A DNA stretch of 8,757 nt, taken from JASHVB01 sp049522565 (GTDB taxonomy: Bacteria > Pseudomonadota > Alphaproteobacteria > Acetobacterales > Acetobacteraceae). Shown here one piece after another: positions 1-6,382 of this stretch (positions within the stretch are counted from its first letter, which is position 1; every line of letters begins with the position of its first letter). Under the pieces are notes generated by a model, which worked only from the letters and a program-made list of their open reading frames with translations, did no database searches and had not been told where the DNA came from. Position numbers and translations under genes: made by a program. The stretch is taken from positions 1 through 8,757 of the forward strand of contig JBEKNT010000288.1 in the NCBI GenBank assembly GCA_049522565.1, read 5' to 3'.

Positions 1-1
1 C

Positions 2-1003
2 GCCGACCTGCGCCGCATCCTGGACCTGGCGCCGACGCTGGATCCGGCGGACCGGCGGCTGAAAACGGTCGCGGCGCGGCTGACCGAATACCACGTGCGG
101 GCGGTTGCCGCGCTGGGACGGGAGGCGGACCTGATCGGCTTCCACGGCCAGACCATCATGCACCAGCCGGAGCGCCGGCGGACCTGGCAGATCGGCAACG
201 CGGAGGAACTCGCCTGGCGCACGGGCGTGCGGGTGGCGTGGGATTTCCGCTCGGCCGACGTGGCGGCAGGAGGGCAGGGGGCGCCGCTCGCCCCGGCCTA
301 CCACGCCGCGCTGGCCCGCGCGCAGCCGAAGCCGCTGGCGGTGCTGAACCTCGGGGGCGTGGGGAATGTGACCTGGATCGGCCCGGGGGCGGACAACGGC
401 GCCGGCAACGGCGCGGGGGCCGATGCGGCGGGCGGGCTCGTAGCGTTCGACACCGGCCCGGGCAACGGCCCGCTGGACGACTGGGTGGCGCGCCACACCG
501 GCGAGCGCTTCGACCGCGACGGCGCCCTGGCACGGACCGGACAGGTGTACCGGGCGGTGCTGGGTCAATTGCTCGGCCACCCGTATTTTGCCCGGCCGGC
601 ACCCAAGTCGCTGGACCGGCTGGACTTCGCCGCAGCCCTGACGGCGAGCAGCCTGGACGCACTGTCCCCCGCCGACGGGGCGGCGACCCTGGTGGCGTTC
701 ACCGCCGAGGCCGTGGCGCTGGCGCCGCTCCCCGCGCCGCCGCTGCGCTGGCTGGTCACCGGCGGCGGGCGGCACAACCCGGCGATCATGGCCGCGTTGC
801 GCGTCGCGCTGCGCGTGCCGGTCGAGCCGGTGGAGGCGGTCGGCTGGGATGGCGATGCGCTGGAGGCGCAGTGCTTCGGCTTCCTCGCGGCGCGGGTGGT
901 CGCTGGGCTGCCGATCAGTTTTCCGGGCACCACGGGCGTGCCGCAGCCGCTGCCGGGGGGCCGCCTGACAACGAGCCCTCTCCCGCCGGGCGGGAGAGCG
1001 TAG
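2..1003 (+). CDS. anmK: Anhydro-N-acetylmuramic acid kinase, 5' end cut by the window edge
   Basis: This enzyme phosphorylates and opens 1,6-anhydro-N-acetylmuramic acid to MurNAc-6-phosphate in cytosolic peptidoglycan recycling. The frame is open from base 2, giving 333 visible residues. The N-terminal phosphate-binding segment (GTSxDGxD in the family) lies outside the window, so the GTG at 95 is not the real start. Visible family motifs, in order, are GFHGQT, the GGQGAPL segment, NLGGVGN, FDTGPGN followed by DDW (the Asp of DTGPGN is the expected catalytic base), TGGG, and GWDGDALEAQ followed by LPISFPGTTG near the end. Between NLGGVGN and FDTGPGN there is a Gly/Ala/Asn-rich insertion of about 14 residues from a short DNA repeat. 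The last ~10 residues after PGGRL and the stop codon come from a palindromic repeat. It converges with the oxygenase gene. The family assignment is very secure. Confidence 0.95.
   Translation, partial: ADLRRILDLAPTLDPADRRLKTVAARLTEYHVRAVAALGREADLIGFHGQTIMHQPERRRTWQIGNAEELAWRTGVRVAWDFRSADVAAGGQGAPLAPAYHAALARAQPKPLAVLNLGGVGNVTWIGPGADNGAGNGAGADAAGGLVAFDTGPGNGPLDDWVARHTGERFDRDGALARTGQVYRAVLGQLLGHPYFARPAPKSLDRLDFAAALTASSLDALSPADGAATLVAFTAEAVALAPLPAPPLRWLVTGGGRHNPAIMAALRVALRVPVEPVEAVGWDGDALEAQCFGFLAARVVAGLPISFPGTTGVPQPLPGGRLTTSPLPPGGRA
978..998. repeat. Palindromic repeat, copy 1, overlapping the anmK 3' end
   Basis: Perfect 9-bp arms CTCTCCCGC / GCGGGAGAG around a 3-base loop, with a further flanking CCCT...AGGG-type match. 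The palindrome is translated as the end of anmK, and the TAG stop at 1001 follows directly. A related copy lies at 1045-1065. It resembles the short REP-like extragenic palindromes common in GC-rich Proteobacteria. It may also act as a transcription terminator. Confidence 0.75.
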
Positions 1004-1044
1004 GGGAGGGTGACGCGTGCGCCCCGCTGCCCGCGCAGCCTGTC

Positions 1045-1065
1045 CTGTCCCGCGCAGCGGGAGAG
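1045..1065. repeat. Palindromic repeat, copy 2
   Basis: The arms CTGTCCCGC / GCGGGAGAG surround the loop GCA. The right arm is identical to that of copy 1, the left arm differs at one base (CTGT for CTCT), and the loop differs. The arms therefore now contain one mismatch, which suggests a decaying copy of the same element, 67 bp from copy 1 and in the same orientation. Confidence 0.7.
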
Positions 1066-1078
1066 ACCGGGGGGTCTC
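1063..1078. terminator. Possible terminator between convergent anmK and oxygenase genes
   Basis: A perfect 6-bp stem GAGACC / GGTCTC with a GGGG loop lies 3 bp beyond the stop codon of the oxygenase gene and about 60 bp beyond the anmK stop. There is no clear T run on either side, so intrinsic termination is only plausible. It overlaps the right end of repeat copy 2. Confidence 0.35.
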
Positions 1079-1081
1079 GGG

Positions 1082-1780
1082 CTATGCCGCGTCATGGAAA
1101 ATCACTCCCAGCGTGTGACGGCGGCCGCGGCGCACCCGGCTGACGCCGTGCCGCATGGTCACCCGATGCGGGCCGCGCGAGCCTTGCACCGGGCGGTGGT
1201 GCACCGGGAAGATCACCGCCTCGCCCTGCGCCAGCGGCACCACGATCGGCCTCGACTGGGCGCGCGGCCGCTGCTCCACCAGCACGAATTCTCCCCCCGT
1301 GAAGTCGGCGCCCGGCTCGCTGAGCAAGACCGTGAGCTGCAACGGGAACACCAGCGCGCCATACAGGTCCTGGTGCAGGCAGTTGTAGTCGTCCACGCCG
1401 TAGCGCAGCAGCAGCGGCGTCGGGCGGGTCTGGCCGGCGGCGTGGCACTCCGCCAGGAACGCTTCCAGCGTTGGTGGGAACCGCGTGGCCTCGCCCAGCG
1501 CCGCGCGCCAGGCATTGGCGATCGCGGCGAGCGGCGGATACAGCGCCGCCCGCAGCGCCGCCACCGGCTCCGGCAGCGGATAGGCGAGGTACTTGTATTC
1601 CCCCCGCCCGAAATTGTGCCGCTGCATCACGACGCGGCTGCGAAACCGCGTGTCGTCGTCATACAACGCCGCCAGCGCGCGGCAGGTCGCGGCATCCAGC
1701 ACGGGGGTCGTGGCGTAGCCATGCTCGGTGAGGTCGGTGGCGAGCCGGGTCGGCGTGACTGCGAGCGGGAGGGTGTGCAT
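1082..1780 (-). CDS. 2OG-Fe(II) oxygenase (prolyl-hydroxylase-like)
   Basis: A 232-residue cytosolic protein of the non-haem iron, 2-oxoglutarate-dependent oxygenase superfamily. The HxD part of the metal triad is H136-Q-D138 (in CLHQDLYG). The distal ligand is most likely H211 in MRHGVS, with R215 placed to bind the 2OG carboxylate. Between them lies the double-stranded beta-helix core (FPLQLTVLLSEPGADFTGGE, residues 145-164), and the protein ends in the typical HTLGVIFHD. The N-terminal GRGEYKYLAYPLPEPV segment is characteristic of the bacterial group often placed in COG3826. The substrate is unknown. The ATG at 1780 has only a weak GGGG ahead of it, but the long open frame upstream is an out-of-frame reading of the neighbouring repeat-protein gene, so a start here is sensible. 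It lies 227 bp downstream of the repeat protein and may be transcribed separately. Confidence 0.88.
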   Translation of the reverse strand: MHTLPLAVTPTRLATDLTEHGYATTPVLDAATCRALAALYDDDTRFRSRVVMQRHNFGRGEYKYLAYPLPEPVAALRAALYPPLAAIANAWRAALGEATRFPPTLEAFLAECHAAGQTRPTPLLLRYGVDDYNCLHQDLYGALVFPLQLTVLLSEPGADFTGGEFVLVEQRPRAQSRPIVVPLAQGEAVIFPVHHRPVQGSRGPHRVTMRHGVSRVRRGRRHTLGVIFHDAA

Positions 1781-1872
1781 CGCCCCAACATAGTCTGCCC
1801 TCGTGGCGGTGCACTCCGAAGGTTGCGGCGGCTCGAATGCCGGCTGCGAGGCGATGCGGCGGGAGCGAGAAA

Positions 1873-1910
1873 GGTGGCGGAGTGCGCTGCGCTTTTCCGC
1901 CCAACGCCAC
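1873..1910. repeat. REP-like hairpin in the 227-bp gap before the oxygenase gene
   Basis: Arms GGCGGA (1876-1881) and TCCGCC (1896-1901) enclose an inner GCG-CTG-CGC hairpin, and outer GTGGCG (1874-1879) can alternatively pair with CGCCAC (1905-1910). The pattern, a GGCGGA...GCGC...TCCGCC palindrome with an AT-richer internal patch, is typical of dispersed extragenic palindromes. It could protect or terminate the upstream mRNA. No other feature is seen in 1781-2007. Confidence 0.55.
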
Positions 1911-2007
1911 TTGTGCCATGCCGTCGCACCGCGGGCCACGCGGTTGCCGCGGCGTGCGGCGGAACGGCAACGCGCAGCGTACCCCGCCGCTTCCTGCCTC
2001 TCGCGTC

Positions 2008-3132
2008 TCATGCCTCCGCCGCCCCTTGCCGATACTCGGCCAGCAAATGCTGGATCAGCGGATTGTCGTTCTCCACGTGCGCCAGGTTGCGAAACCCATG
2101 GCTGGCGCACCCGAGATGCCGCCGCCGGTATTCCGCGGCGTCGAACCCCGGCGACGGATCGACGTCGCCCCGCGTGCCGGCCTGCAGGAAGTGCGCGAAC
2201 GGATCGCGCCGCGGCGCCAATTCCCCGGCGTGCCGCGCCACATACCAAGCCACATCGAACAGCGGCGTCGGGCTGAACGCCTGGCTGCGCCGGTGCGCGA
2301 GGTAGTGCGCCAGCGCACCCTGCCCTGGCGGAATGGCATAGGTCGCGCGATACCACGCCGGATCGAAATACGGCACCGGCCGGCGGTTTGCCGCTTCCCC
2401 CGCGCACGCATAGTGCACCAACGGGTTCAGCCCGAGCCGCACGACCCGGGGGTTGGTCGCCAGATACCAGCCCGTGTCGAAATAGATGTTCGGCTTGCGC
2501 TTTTCCTGCCAGCCGAACCGGCAGAAATGCAGCACCGGATCGAGGTCCGCCGCCTGCACGTCGCCGCCGTTGACCAGGTAATAGTCGGCGTCCACCAAGC
2601 CCGACGCCGCGAGCAATGCCACGTCCGGCAACGCGTCCTGCTGCGCGCGCGCCATGTCGTCGAGGTAGCCGCGGAACGGGTCTTGCCCGCGGCCCGCGCA
2701 GTCGCTCCAGGGCGGCAGGAACGGCACGGCATACAGCGCGGCGCAGGGAGCAAACCGGCCGGTGCCGCGCCGCGGCAGGAAGTGGCGCAACGCCAGCCGG
2801 TCCGGCGCCAGGTCGTGCGCCACCCGATACCACTCCGGATCGAAATGCCCGATCGGCCGGCGGCCCTCCAGGTCGCCATGGCGCAGGTAGTGCAGCAGCG
2901 GGTTCATGCCCGCCGCCACCACGTCCGGATTGGTCGCCAGGTACCAGGCGGGATCGAAATACGGGTTCGGCAGCCGGCCCTCCTGCCAGCCAAACCACAC
3001 GAAATGGCCCAGCGGGTCGAGACCGGCCTGTTCGACATCGGGGTAGGCCGCCCGATACCACGCCGCGTCGAACAGCCCCGACGTGCCGAGTTCGGCGGCT
3101 TCGGCCGCCCGATCCTGTTCCTGCGTGGCCAC
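2008..3132 (-). CDS. FD-x-x-WY repeat protein, probable surface-glycan accessory protein
   Basis: A 374-residue protein built almost wholly of ~38-residue repeats of the form FDxxWY-x4-NPDVxxxGxNPLxHYxxxGxxEGRxP. They start near residues 20, 58, 96, 132 (degenerate), 179, 217, 255, 290 and 329. Such repeats are usually seen next to or fused with glycosyltransferase domains in alphaproteobacteria, but here no catalytic domain follows. Repeats 1-4 and 5-8 line up at a constant offset of 159 residues, including a shared DPF at 151 and 310, which points to a four-repeat block duplication. There is no signal peptide or membrane segment. The start is GTG at 3132, 19 bp after the stop of the TPR gene; the next in-frame ATG would delete most of two repeats. 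Translational linkage with the TPR gene is likely. The molecular function is unknown. Confidence 0.85.
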   Translation of the reverse strand: MATQEQDRAAEAAELGTSGLFDAAWYRAAYPDVEQAGLDPLGHFVWFGWQEGRLPNPYFDPAWYLATNPDVVAAGMNPLLHYLRHGDLEGRRPIGHFDPEWYRVAHDLAPDRLALRHFLPRRGTGRFAPCAALYAVPFLPPWSDCAGRGQDPFRGYLDDMARAQQDALPDVALLAASGLVDADYYLVNGGDVQAADLDPVLHFCRFGWQEKRKPNIYFDTGWYLATNPRVVRLGLNPLVHYACAGEAANRRPVPYFDPAWYRATYAIPPGQGALAHYLAHRRSQAFSPTPLFDVAWYVARHAGELAPRRDPFAHFLQAGTRGDVDPSPGFDAAEYRRRHLGCASHGFRNLAHVENDNPLIQHLLAEYRQGAAEA

Positions 3133-3151
3133 GTCTCGCCCGGCGACAGGC

Positions 3152-4624
3152 TCAGTTGGCGGCGGCGCCCAGCGGGACGGCGCGCAGTTCCTTGGCCAGC
3201 GCCGTCGCGACCTCGGCCAGCACCACGTCCCAGGCGCCGGGATAACCCTGGCGGAACAGCCGCACCGTCGGATACCAGGGGCTGTCGCTGCGATCGAGCA
3301 TCCAGCGCCAGTCCGCCGCCTTCGGCAGCATGATCCACGCCGGCTTGGCCAGCGCTCCCGCCAGGTGCCCCATCGAGGTGTCCACGGTGACGACCATGTC
3401 GAGGTTCTCGATCACCGCCGCGGTCTCGCCGAAATCGGTCAGGTCGGCGGACAGATCGGCCATGCCGCGGAACTGTGGCATGACCGCAAGGTCGGCGGCG
3501 GGCATCGGCTTCTGCAACGACACGAACACGGCGTCCGGCGCGGCCTCGGCGATCGGCCGCAGCCGGGACAGCGGCAGCGAGCGCCGCCGGTCGTTCGGAT
3601 GCGTCGGGCGGCCGGTCCAGGCCAGGCCGATGCGCCGGCCCGGCGGAAGCTGGGTGGCGAACCGCTCCCGCCACGCTGCCACGCGCGCCGGATCGGCCTT
3701 GAGATACGGCACCTGCGACGGGATCGTCTCCAGGTTGGTCTGGAACAGGTAGGGCAGGGTGGACAGCCGGCAATGCGCCGCGTGGCCCGGCACGTCGTTC
3801 CAGCGGTGGCAATACTGCTTCACGCCCGGGATGTTTTGCAGGATCGGCCCCATCTCGGCAGAGCACCCCAGCACCACCTCGTCGCACCGCTCGGCGACCA
3901 TCGGGATGTAGCGGGCGAACTGGATGGTGTCGCCATAGCCCTGATCGCCGACCAGCAGGATGCGCCCCTTCGGGATCGCCATGCCGTTCCAGTGCGCCGA
4001 GGTCATCTTCGGCATGGTGTTCTTGCCGGCCTCGGTTTCGTTGCGCCACTCGTATTCCAGCCAGCCGGAGGGGAACTCGCCCATCGCCAGCAGGTTCTGC
4101 GCCAGCGCCAGATGCCCGTCGGCGTGATCATGCTTCTGGCCGAGCGCGCGCAGCAGGCAGGCGATGGCCCGCTCGCGGTCGTCCACATCGACGAAGATCA
4201 GCGACAGGTTCACCAGGTTGTCGGCGTTCCCCGGGTCCAGCCGCACCGACTCCTGCCCCACCGCCAGCGCCTGCTCCATGCGGTAGGTGGCACGGCAGAG
4301 CGAGGCGAGGTGGGCGTACCAGCTCGCGTTGCCGGGACGGATCTTGATCGCCCGTTCGAGCAAGCCGATGCCCTTCTCCGGGTCGCTCTGCAAGGCGCTG
4401 ACGATGCCGAGCAGGGCGAGGGCGGAGGGGTATTCGGGCGACACGGCGAGCACGTCGCTGCAAATGCCGGCGGCTTCGTTGAGGCGCTTGGCCTGGGCCG
4501 CGGCCTGGGCGCGGGTCAGCGCCTGGTCGAGTGTCTCGCCGCCCGCGGTCAGCGTGGGGGGCACGGTGGGCGGGCCAGCTTGTGGCTGGGCCGCCGGCTG
4601 GTTGGCGGTGGTGGTTGCGCTCAT
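3152..4624 (-). CDS. TPR protein with C-terminal glycosyltransferase-like domain
   Basis: 490 residues from the ATG at 4624. Residues 1-27 are a Thr/Pro/Gln/Ala-rich low-complexity leader. Residues about 32-195 form four to five tetratricopeptide repeats (for example the helix pair ending in ERAIKIRPGNASWYAHLASL). The rest resembles the GT-B, heptosyltransferase-like (GT9-type) half found in many bacterial TPR-glycosyltransferase proteins. It has GDQGYGDTIQFARY (about 226-239), RIGLAWTGRPTHPNDRRRS (331-349), and VTVDTSMGHLAGALAKP (412-428), the likely nucleotide-sugar-binding region, followed by DRSDSPWYPTVRLFRQ. The likely role is transfer of a sugar during surface polysaccharide or protein glycosylation; the acceptor is unknown. 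An in-frame TTG at 4660 would add 12 residues but is less likely. The ribosome site is weak (AAGG about 12 nt ahead). It leads an apparent two-gene operon with the repeat protein. Confidence 0.88.
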   Translation of the reverse strand: MSATTTANQPAAQPQAGPPTVPPTLTAGGETLDQALTRAQAAAQAKRLNEAAGICSDVLAVSPEYPSALALLGIVSALQSDPEKGIGLLERAIKIRPGNASWYAHLASLCRATYRMEQALAVGQESVRLDPGNADNLVNLSLIFVDVDDRERAIACLLRALGQKHDHADGHLALAQNLLAMGEFPSGWLEYEWRNETEAGKNTMPKMTSAHWNGMAIPKGRILLVGDQGYGDTIQFARYIPMVAERCDEVVLGCSAEMGPILQNIPGVKQYCHRWNDVPGHAAHCRLSTLPYLFQTNLETIPSQVPYLKADPARVAAWRERFATQLPPGRRIGLAWTGRPTHPNDRRRSLPLSRLRPIAEAAPDAVFVSLQKPMPAADLAVMPQFRGMADLSADLTDFGETAAVIENLDMVVTVDTSMGHLAGALAKPAWIMLPKAADWRWMLDRSDSPWYPTVRLFRQGYPGAWDVVLAEVATALAKELRAVPLGAAAN

Positions 4625-4690
4625 GGGGACAAATTGCCTTGCGGGCCGGGCGGGGGGCAAGGGGTTTCCGGGAGGGCCGCGTTCTCCCCC

Positions 4691-4792
4691 TCCGCTTGCG
4701 GGCCCGGGCCGCCAAGCGGACCAAGGCCGGGGGGACGCGTGCGTCCGGGTCGCCGGGGGAATGCCTCACGTTGCATCGGGTTTTCCCCCGAT
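4691..4792 (-). promoter_or_regulatory. Three hairpins in the presumed 5' leader of the TPR gene
   Basis: Upstream of the ATG at 4624 three perfect inverted repeats follow one another: TCCGCTTG / CAAGCGGA (4691-4698 with 4713-4720), GGACGC / GCGTCC (4733-4738 with 4741-4746), and ATCGGG / CCCGAT (4775-4780 with 4787-4792). On the coding strand the last has a GGAAAA loop. Three separate stems in about 100 bp may form a structured leader or a protein site, but no known riboswitch or leader peptide is recognised, and GC-rich DNA produces such stems readily. Confidence 0.3.
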
Positions 4793-5062
4793 TTGCGTCG
4801 AGCGGCAGGTCGGCCGCGCCGCCGCCGCGCGGGACGGCGGGTGCGTCCGCTGGGCATGAGGGATCTGCCGCACCGCCGCGCCCCTTGCGGGCTGCCTCGG
4901 TGCCTGACACCGCGGCGCGGCAGGCAGCCGGCGGAATCTCACAGCCGTCTCGTTTAGTCGTATGGGAGACGGTGACGCGTAGCGCGAGACGGGCCGAGGA
5001 CAGCAGGTTGCACGGGCGACCGGCCATCCCGTGGCCGCCGGTGCCTGCTTGCCGTCGCGCAA

Positions 5063-5090
5063 GGCTTGCACCACGCCGGCTTGCACCACG
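5063..5090. repeat. 13-bp tandem direct repeat
   Basis: GGCTTGCACCACG occurs at 5063-5075 and again at 5078-5090, a 15-bp period with a CC between the copies. No function is evident; it looks like local slippage within the gene-poor stretch. Confidence 0.7.
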
Positions 5091-5118
5091 GAGTTACGCA
5101 GCAGTCAGCAAGTAAGGC

Positions 5119-5258
5119 GACACCGTCCACGGTGTCATGACCGGGCTTGGCCCGGTCACCCACGTCTTTCCTTCGTGCCGCACGGAAAGACCCGGGTCGC
5201 CGGCCGGAGCCTGGCCTCGGGCGGGCCGTTGGCCCGACCGGTGGGGCGGCCATGACAC
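5119..5258. repeat. Compound palindromic intergenic element, ~140 bp
   Basis: The outer ends GTGTCATG (5132-5139) and CATGACAC (5251-5258) are perfect inverted repeats. Inside are TGACCGGGC / GCCCGGTCA (5138-5146 with 5150-5158, TTG loop), GTCTTTCC / GGAAAGAC (5164-5171 with 5184-5191, itself closed by CGTG / CACG), and CGGGCC / GGCCCG (5222-5227 with 5231-5236). The left end can also form GACACCG / CGGTGTC (5119-5125 with 5130-5136). The core CCGGGCTTGGCCCGG followed by a CACGTCTTT-like stretch resembles dispersed palindromic elements found between genes in alphaproteobacteria. It is non-coding and may be a MITE-like or REP-like mobile repeat. Confidence 0.7.
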
Positions 5259-5322
5259 GGGGCGTGGCGATCCGCCCGTCAATGCTTCCGCTATTCCCCG
5301 GCGAACCGTTGGCCAACAGCCG

Positions 5323-5375
5323 CGGCCGCACCGCCTTGGCTGCAACCGGCCCCGGCTTCACCAGCGGTGCGGCCG
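5323..5375. repeat. 11-bp perfect inverted repeat, 31-bp spacer
   Basis: CGGCCGCACCG (5323-5333) is the exact reverse complement of 5365-5375. The 31-bp spacer has no recognised motif. It could be the remnant of another palindromic element between the compound element and the long inverted repeat. Confidence 0.6.
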
Positions 5376-5403
5376 GCCCGGGGCTATTTTCATGGCAGAC
5401 AGG

Positions 5404-5541
5404 GCGGCGGGCCACGGAGGGCCACAGGAGTCGTGCCCGTGCACCGTGCCGGGGTCTGGCCGAGCGATTCATGGTGCGCCTCGGGAGCAGCCCACGCCGC
5501 CGCACGCGTCCCGGTTCCTGTGGCCCGCCGTGGCCCGCCGC
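5404..5541. repeat. 26-bp inverted repeat flanking 86 bp (possible MITE or repeat pair)
   Basis: Bases 5404-5429 match the reverse complement of 5516-5541 at 25 of 26 positions (mismatch at 5418). Each arm is itself a near-tandem of GGGCCAC (right arm: GTGGCCCGCC twice). Similarity continues outward across a small gap (ACAGG versus ACA). The 86-bp interior shows no similarity between its halves and no gene. It could be a small non-autonomous element with terminal inverted repeats, or two repeats in opposite orientation. No target duplication is seen. Confidence 0.6.
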
Positions 5542-5601
5542 TGTTGCCCCGCGTAGCAATCCTCGCGCTGCCGCATCGCGCCGTGCCCACCGGGCGGCGG
5601 C

Positions 5602-6378
5602 TCAGGTGTCCGGCATCACGTAGGGTTTGTAGGTGTCCGCCCAGCGCAGGTTGGAGCCGTTGCCGTGGATGATCTCGTGCAGCACCTCGGGCGGCGGCGG
5701 CTCGAAATCGCAGTCCGGCGGCAGCCCGCCAAGCTGGCGGATCAGCTTGACGCGCTCGGTGTGGAGGATCGCGTAGCGATCGGCTTGCCACCTCAGGCGG
5801 TCTACCCGCTTCTCTTCGTCGGACCACTCGTCGTAGTCGCGTGGCGGCGGCGCCTTGGGCGGCGGGGCGGGCGCCGCGGCGGCCGGCGCGGGCGGCGACG
5901 CCGGCGGCTGGGGCGGCAGGCTCTCCAGCGCCTGGGTCATCAGGCCGAGCGTGCAATGCTCGGACCAGGCGGCGCTTTCGCGGGTCTCGTCGGTCGCCTC
6001 GCGCTTCTTGCGCAACGCCTGCATGCGCTCGAACTTGCCGAGGAAGCCGCGCGCCTCGCGCCCCATGCTGGCGGCCTGGGCGCGGAGCTTGCCGGCCTGT
6101 TTCAGGTCGGCCGTGTGCTCCGCGGCCTGCCGCAGGCAGTCTTTACAATGCGCCATGGCAGCGACGTGGCAGGCGGCGAGGTCGGCTTCCACGGGGTTGC
6201 CCGGGACCATGGCGGCGACCGTGGCGAGGGCGACGCGGGCGTAGCGGGCCCGCGCCTCCGGCGTGTCGTCGATCGGCGGTGGCAGCGAGGCGCGCAGGGT
6301 TTCGGCGGCCACCTGGTGGATCTCCAACTGGAGCCGGTGGGCGGGGTCGGGTGGCGGCGGTGGCGGTTGCGTGTCCAT
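5602..6378 (-). CDS. Proline-rich protein of unknown function
   Basis: 258 residues with no domain I can name. There are two helical parts joined by a Pro/Ala linker. Residues 11-150 are predicted helical, with Ala/Arg/Glu-rich stretches and four Cys (70, 78, 81, 142), of which C78-x2-C81 sits in MAHCKDCLRQ. Residues 155-180 are a Pro/Ala linker. Residues 181-258 begin DYDEWSDEEKRVDRLRWQAD and include EVLHEIIHGNGSNLRW. The start MDTQPPPPPP adds a proline tract. There is no signal peptide or membrane segment, so it is probably cytosolic. Codon use is as GC-rich as the left part of the window, and the charged, patterned helices support a real gene rather than a shadow. The ATG at 6378 has no Shine-Dalgarno sequence and a promoter almost touches it, which suggests leaderless translation. 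I infer a conserved lineage-specific hypothetical protein. Confidence 0.75.
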   Translation of the reverse strand: MDTQPPPPPPDPAHRLQLEIHQVAAETLRASLPPPIDDTPEARARYARVALATVAAMVPGNPVEADLAACHVAAMAHCKDCLRQAAEHTADLKQAGKLRAQAASMGREARGFLGKFERMQALRKKREATDETRESAAWSEHCTLGLMTQALESLPPQPPASPPAPAAAAPAPPPKAPPPRDYDEWSDEEKRVDRLRWQADRYAILHTERVKLIRQLGGLPPDCDFEPPPPEVLHEIIHGNGSNLRWADTYKPYVMPDT

Positions 6379-6382
6379 GCCG

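Larger units (their letters stand above)
4625..5601. other. 977-bp stretch without a convincing gene, rich in inverted repeats
   Basis: Every open frame here translates to Arg/Pro/Ala/Gly-rich sequence without a recognisable domain or a good ribosome site, as expected from random frames in GC-rich DNA. What it does hold is palindromes: the leader hairpins, nested inverted repeats at 4890-4929 (GGCTGCCT / AGGCAGCC enclosing CGGTG / CACCG), a 7-bp stem at 4945-4972 (CCGTCTC / GAGACGG, 14-base AT-richer loop), and the elements listed separately. It probably collected repeat elements at the boundary between the glycan genes and the unknown genes to the right. Confidence 0.7.

Noticed and set aside
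1082..3061. A 659-codon minus-strand frame that would fuse a long N-terminal part to the oxygenase
   Set aside because: The upper two-thirds is an out-of-frame reading of the FD-x-x-WY repeat gene (Arg/Gly/Ala-rich, no domain). The oxygenase family starts near the ATG at 1780.
1010..3333. Long plus-strand frames across the oxygenase and repeat genes
   Set aside because: They lie opposite well-supported minus-strand genes and their products are Arg/His/Pro-rich without motifs: typical antisense shadows in GC-rich DNA.
4622..4660. TTG at 4660 as start of the TPR gene
   Set aside because: The ATG at 4624 begins a normal leader, and the extra 12 residues are Pro/Arg-rich and outside any domain.
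3083..4957. A 624-codon plus-strand frame opposite the TPR gene
   Set aside because: The minus strand encodes clear TPR and glycosyltransferase-like motifs there; the plus-strand product shows none.
4945..4972. tRNA or small RNA gene around the CCGTCTC / GAGACGG stem
   Set aside because: Only one arm pairs; no cloverleaf, no T-loop GTTCxA sequence and no T-run terminator.
5063..5090. CRISPR array
   Set aside because: Only two 13-bp copies 2 bp apart: no spacers and no cas genes.
4531..5623. Open frames on both strands of 60-300 codons in the gene-poor stretch
   Set aside because: The composition is that of random GC-rich frames, they have no ribosome site, and they run through several palindromic elements.
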